Below, in pieces: positions 6,911 through 10,000 of a stretch of DNA of 10,000 nt. Every line of letters begins with the position of its first letter. The first letter of the stretch is position 1. The notes beneath the pieces were generated by a model. That model worked only from the letters and a program-made list of their open reading frames with translations, searched no databases and was not told the origin of the DNA. The translations under genes were made by a program, and so were the position numbers. The stretch comes from Halisarca cf. caerulea (taxonomy: Eukaryota > Porifera > Demospongiae > Chondrillida > Halisarcidae), in contig CAUJGJ010000195.1 of the NCBI GenBank assembly GCA_963170055.1, forward strand, positions 429,638-439,637, in the 5' to 3' direction.

Positions 6911-8823
6911 ACACTGACCTACAGTGCCACCTATGGCAGAGTGCACACCAATCCCAACTGCTTCCACAAACTCCTCGGGGCCCAGTGTGACAGCCTTGTA
7001 TGGCTCATAGAAGAGGTCTGTCACTCCGCTAGCCACCCCGCCCACCAGACTCACAGGGTTACCAATCACATTCAAGTTCAGAACTGCTTTGTAGACCTCA
7101 CGAAGAACCTGCTGGGTGTAGTGATGGCGGACCATTTGGATCAACTCAGGGTGGGTCAAAACAAGCTGTGATCCTTCAAGACGATTCAATCTGCACAGGG
7201 AGATCTTATGCATAACTCATGTAGGGCTCATGTAGGGTTCATGTACGGCTCATGTAGGACTCGTGTAGAACTCATGTAGGACTCATGTAGGACTCATATG
7301 TATGATTCATGTAGGACTCCTGTAGGGCTCATGTAGGATTCAAGTAGGACTCATGTACGGCTCATGTAGGGTTCATGTAGGACTCATGTAGGGCTCATGT
7401 AGGGCTCATGTAGGGTTCATGTAGGGTTCATGTAGGATGTAGAAGTCAAGTGGTTGTGGAGGGTAAACATACTTGAGTTCTGAGCCTTTCACATCGACAA
7501 CAAAAGCTCCAAATGATTTTAGGAAACTTCGCAGAGGAGCAAGGGGATCAAAACCACCAAATATCCCCTCAGATGGGTCCATCTGCATCTCTTCAGAACT
7601 GGAGGACTGAGACAATGACAAGCTCAGAGCAATCTGTAGTGATGGGAGAGAGAGAGGGGAGAATGAGAGGAGAGTGAGGGGAGGGTGAGGTGAGGGGAGG
7701 GTGAGGGGGCGAGTGAGGGGAGATTGAGGGGAGGGTGAGGGGGCAAGTGAGGGGAGGTGAGGGGGTGAGTGAGGGGAGAGTGAGGGGGCGAGTGAGGGGA
7801 GAGTGAGAGTTAAGGGAGAGTGAGGGGAGGGTGAGGAGAGGGTGAGGAGAGTTAAGGGAGAGTGAGGAGAGGGTGAGGAGAGTTAAGGGAGAGTGAGGGA
7901 GAGTGAGGAGAGAGTGAGGGAGAGTGAGGAGAGAGTGAGGGGAGGGTGAGGAGAGTTAAGGGAGAGTGAGGAGAGAGTGAGGGAGAGTGAGGGAGAGTGA
8001 GGAGAGAGTGAGGGGAGAGTGAGGGGAGGGTGAGGAGAGTTAAGGGAGAGTGAGGGAGAGTGAGGAGAGAGTGAGGGAGAGTGAGGAGAGAGAGAGATGA
8101 GAGTGAGGGGAGAGTGAGGGGAGAGAGAGGTGACAGGTAGTGGAGGTGGAACTGGTGCTGGTACTATCACGAGGTGTCAGCCACTCACGTGGACAGGGGA
8201 AAGCATAATATTGTCTATGAAGCTCTTCTCCTCTGCAGCTAATGCTGGTAACAGCATCTCCTTCAGATCGTCAACTTTGACTCTAGTGATATCTGCTTCA
8301 ATTGTGTCCCTCTGGATGGAACAGAAAGCAGATAATATGCTACCAGACACAGTACACACAACACACACACAGTACACACAGTACACACAACACACACAAC
8401 ACACACACAGTACACACAGTACACACAGCACACACAGTACACACAGCACACACAGCACACACAGTACACACAACACACACAACACACACACAGTACACAC
8501 AACACACACACAGTACACACAGTACACACAGTACACACAGCACACACAGTACACACAGTACACACAGCACACACAGCATGTATGTAGGATCACACAAGCA
8601 CAAGTACATACATCAGTCATTGGTCGTTTCCATCCAGCAAACAGTCTTGACAAAGCAACCAGAAATCCCAGTTCAACTTCAATTCCGATTTTCTGCAGTA
8701 CAAACTGGATTAGCCTGCATACAAATAACATAGCTCCTGTCAACATAGCCACCCACCCACCCACTCACACACACACACACACACACACACACATTTACAC
8801 ACACACACACACACACATTTACA

Positions 8824-8890
<67 letters not shown>

Positions 8891-9683
8891 GTCAATGCTA
8901 CAGGTGACACACTTGTACTCGGTAGTTCCTTCCTTTCCTGCTTTTCTGATGATAATGGATGTATCCAACAAAGGCTTGGGCTCTGAGGTTCACAAACAAC
9001 AAGCAAAAAAACATACTTCAATAAACAAACACAAGAAGTATGTACACAAATGCAAACACACAGACACACCCATGCTGGAGGCACTACAAATACAGACACA
9101 CCCATGCTGGAGGTACTACCAACACACTGACACACCCATGCTGGAGGCGCTACAAACACACAGACACACCCATGCTGGAGGCAATACCAACACAGACACA
9201 CCCATGCTGGAGGCAATACCAACACAGACACACCCATGCTGGAGGCACTACCAACACACTGACACACCCATGCTGGAGGCACTACAAACACACAGACACA
9301 CCCATGCTGGAGGCAATACTTGGCGGTGGAGGGATACCATAAACAACCTGAGGAAACTTCACATTTGGTAGCTGGTTATCCACCTGAGTTGTAAACAAGT
9401 TAGAGTGGGTATCATAACAACAACAAAAACAAAAACAAAAGCAAAACAACAAAAATGCATTACTTGAAGGGAGAACACCTTTGCCCGAAGTGTGATTTGA
9501 TTGGTTGATGTTGTATATTTGAAGAAAATCCCCGGGGAACTGGACCTCCGCAGTCCATGTTCCTCATTTTCTTTCACTTTTGACATTGAAATACTCTTGC
9601 CAAACGACACCTAACAACACACCCATGATAAGGCATCAACATGATTGTGTGTGTGTGTGTGTGTGCGTGCGTGCGTGCGTATG

Positions 9684-9759
<76 letters not shown>

Positions 9760-9963
9760 GAAATAAGTGAGCAAACCTTCCACTCCTCCTCTTGCAGAAC
9801 AACGGTCTGAACTGCTAAGCTGTTTGGAGTCTGAGGGGTTGGCTTCGCAGAGGAAGACGCCTCAATGTACTTCTGATAGGCTGCCTCTAAAGCAGCTGCG
9901 TTCATGGTGAACAGTGGTCGCCAGTAGCCCGTCCTCTTTTCCCACTCCCACACAACAGGACAT
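5190..9963 (-). CDS. VPS13: C-terminal part of a VPS13A/C-type bridge-like lipid-transfer protein (14 exons, 5' part outside window)
   Basis: Exons in transcript order: 9963-9777, 9610-9464, 9383-9302, 8982-8913, 8714-8612, 8311-8189, 7633-7473, 7190-6919, 6673-6358, 6138-6072, 5821-5771, 5695-5604, 5536-5317, 5246-5190. Joined, they keep one frame for 648 residues and stop at TAA. VPS13 proteins carry phospholipids between membranes at contact sites. Residues 1-111 hold the WWE-like segment (VVWEWEKRTGYWRP, LEAAYQKY). VDNQLP, PPPPSIASSM and EPKPLLD (112-146) follow in the VPS13A/C order. About 238-490 is the ATG2_C/DH-like region (VIGNP, DLFYEPY, GPEEF, GGTVGG, GFLKGTGRG). About 510-648 is the PH-like end, beginning VIRPYSLYS. 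The A/C type is favoured because of the PPPxSIA...EPKP block; no UBA (VPS13D) is expected here. Many introns carry tandem arrays. Exon edges were set by GT-AG, phase and alignment to remembered human sequence; a few could be off by some codons. Confidence 0.93.
5196..5201 (-). terminator. Candidate poly(A) signal AATAAA inside the last VPS13 codons
   Basis: On the minus strand the codons AAT AAA (Asn, Lys) precede GTT TAA, so a perfect AATAAA ends three bases before the stop codon. Cleavage 10-30 bases downstream would leave a 3' UTR of some 5-25 bases. The next AATAAA on this strand is near 4613-4618, about 570 bases further on. Confidence 0.4.
5716..5750. repeat. Short 11-base repeat filling the middle of a 75-base VPS13 intron
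   Basis: TGACTGTCATG occurs twice in tandem from 5716, followed by a diverged third copy ending in CATG. It makes up almost half of the intron between the exons at 5771-5821 and 5604-5695. Confidence 0.75.
5822..6071. other. VPS13 intron with (CA)n at 5853-5875 and an AT-rich stretch
   Basis: A pure CA run of about 11 dinucleotides (5853-5875) lies about 30 bases from the 3' splice site. Upstream in the transcript, the intron is T- and A-rich (about 5930-6050). The intron has no coding signal. Confidence 0.75.
6177..6352. repeat. (CA)n compound microsatellite in VPS13 intron
   Basis: Long CA runs are broken three times by blocks such as CTACACTCTCTC and AAACTCACAC, which look duplicated together with the surrounding CA. 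On the transcribed strand this is a UG-rich run beginning within about five bases of the splice donor at 6357-6356, whose own sequence is GTGTGT. Confidence 0.93.
6835..6908. repeat. (CA)n microsatellite in VPS13 intron
   Basis: An almost pure CA run with one TA interruption near 6851. On the transcribed strand it is (UG)n and begins about ten bases after the donor of the exon ending at 6919. Confidence 0.95.
7215..7440. repeat. 11-base minisatellite with CATG core in VPS13 intron, about 20 copies
   Basis: The unit is GGCTCATGTAG with variants GACTCATGTAG, GGTTCATGTAG and GGCTCATGTAC. The period is 11 bases except for one 14-base copy near 7291-7304. The array fills most of the 282-base intron between the exons at 7473-7633 and 6919-7190, and starts about 33 bases inside the donor. 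Confidence 0.93.
7644..8130. repeat. Purine-rich GAGTGAGGGG minisatellite in VPS13 intron
   Basis: Nearly 490 bases of irregular units such as GAGTGAGGGGAG, GGAGGGTGAG and GTTAAGGGAGAGTGAG. The plus strand has almost no C (a few in GGGGGCGAG or GGGGGCAAG), so the VPS13 transcript strand is a C/U-rich tract. The word GTTAAGGG recurs at 7809, 7851, 7882, 7955 and 8039, which suggests larger duplicated blocks. Four or more G runs lie close together around 7677-7800. No gene is present; open frames here are Ser/Pro/Leu repeats. Confidence 0.93.
8350..8578. repeat. Compound 9-base CACACAGTA-type array in VPS13 intron
   Basis: The array is built from CACACAGTA, CACACAGCA and longer CA runs in an irregular order. 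It lies between the donor at 8611 and the acceptor before the exon at 8189-8311, and leaves about 33 bases at each end. Long open frames on both strands (Thr/His/Ser/Gln or Cys/Val repeats) come from the repeat, not from a gene. Confidence 0.92.
8766..8887. repeat. (CA)n microsatellite in VPS13 intron
   Basis: CA runs with ATTT interruptions at about 8793 and 8817 and a CCCA-rich flank at 8750-8764. On the transcribed strand the (UG)n tract starts about 25 bases after the donor at 8912-8911, which is itself GTGTGT. Confidence 0.95.
9063..9314. repeat. 32/34-base minisatellite that includes a VPS13 exon end and splice donor
   Basis: Eight copies of CCCATGCTGGAGG have CATGCT at 9071, 9103, 9137, 9171, 9203, 9235, 9269 and 9303. 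Spacings are 32, 34, 34, 32, 32, 34 and 34 bases. The rightmost copy is the true end of the VPS13 exon 9383-9302; on the minus strand it reads CCTCCAGCATG, G, then GTGTGT. The other seven copies lie in the following intron. The order of 34- and 32-base types, and of their internal variants, suggests that a block of about four units (132 bases) was duplicated. Confidence 0.93.
9416..9456. repeat. A-rich AACAA/AAAAC simple repeat in an 80-base VPS13 intron
   Basis: On the transcribed strand this is a T-rich tract between the donor at 9463-9462 and the acceptor at 9385-9384. It probably serves as an extended pyrimidine tract upstream of the 3' splice site, although it ends about 30 bases short of it. 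Confidence 0.7.
9645..9757. repeat. (GT)n microsatellite in VPS13 intron, opposite orientation to the others
   Basis: GT runs with a GCGTGCGTGC interruption near 9664-9680 and single interruptions near 9681 and 9699. Unlike the other dinucleotide arrays of this gene, GT is on the plus strand, so the VPS13 transcript carries (CA)n here. The array begins about 19 bases after the donor at 9776-9775. Confidence 0.95.
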
Positions 9964-10000
9964 CTGAACACACACAACAAATACAGTACACTGTCAACAG

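Noticed and set aside
6177..6914. Minus-strand frame extending VPS13 exons into Cys/Val repeats
   Set aside because: The Cys/Val parts are translated (GT)n intron sequence. Splice donors and acceptors of the right phase cut them out and restore close alignment to VPS13A/C.
8130..9371. Open frame of 413 codons on the plus strand rich in Thr, His, Gln and Ser
   Set aside because: It runs through three tandem arrays (9-base, CA and 32/34-base) and is antisense to well-supported VPS13 exons. Its length comes from repeats that lack stops in that frame.

Overview
This is nuclear DNA of an animal, most likely an invertebrate. All four recognisable genes are broken into short exons with GT-AG introns, the smallest only 67 to 95 bases. 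The proteins rebuilt across these introns align closely with human PRDX6, CFAP20 and VPS13A/C, from memory of those families. Compact genes with tiny introns would suit a sponge or another early-branching animal, but I cannot place the species, and contamination cannot be excluded from sequence alone.

Layout: the genes form two convergent pairs. (1) The 3' end of a Rab GTPase-activating protein of the RABGAP1/RABGAP1L type (+, stop at 235-237). (2) A complete five-exon 1-Cys peroxiredoxin, PRDX6 (-, 3128 to 902). (3) A complete five-exon ciliary gene, CFAP20 (+, 3316 to 4502). (4) The last 14 exons of a VPS13A/C-type lipid-transfer protein (-, 9963 to 5190, continuing beyond the right edge). 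PRDX6 and CFAP20 are head to head, with only 187 bases between their start codons. That interval carries a near-canonical RFX X-box, the hallmark of cilium gene promoters, plus a CACGTG E-box and a CRE-like site. The two convergent intergenic spaces (238-901 and 4503-5189) each hold a tandem array and no gene I can support.

Roughly a quarter of the window is tandem repeat. The VPS13 introns are the extreme case: nine of thirteen carry a dinucleotide or longer-unit array, mostly close to the 5' splice site. In one intron the repeat unit contains the last bases of the exon together with its splice donor, so the true donor is followed by seven decoy copies. Three separate arrays share an 11-base period and a CATG core.

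The genes show no obvious common pathway: endosomal Rab regulation, peroxide reduction, ciliary structure and membrane-contact lipid transfer. I found no previously undescribed gene system. The points most worth a second look are the X-box promoter, the splice donor captured by a minisatellite, a PRDX6 whose phospholipase serine is replaced by lysine, and a poly(A) signal lying inside the last codons of VPS13.
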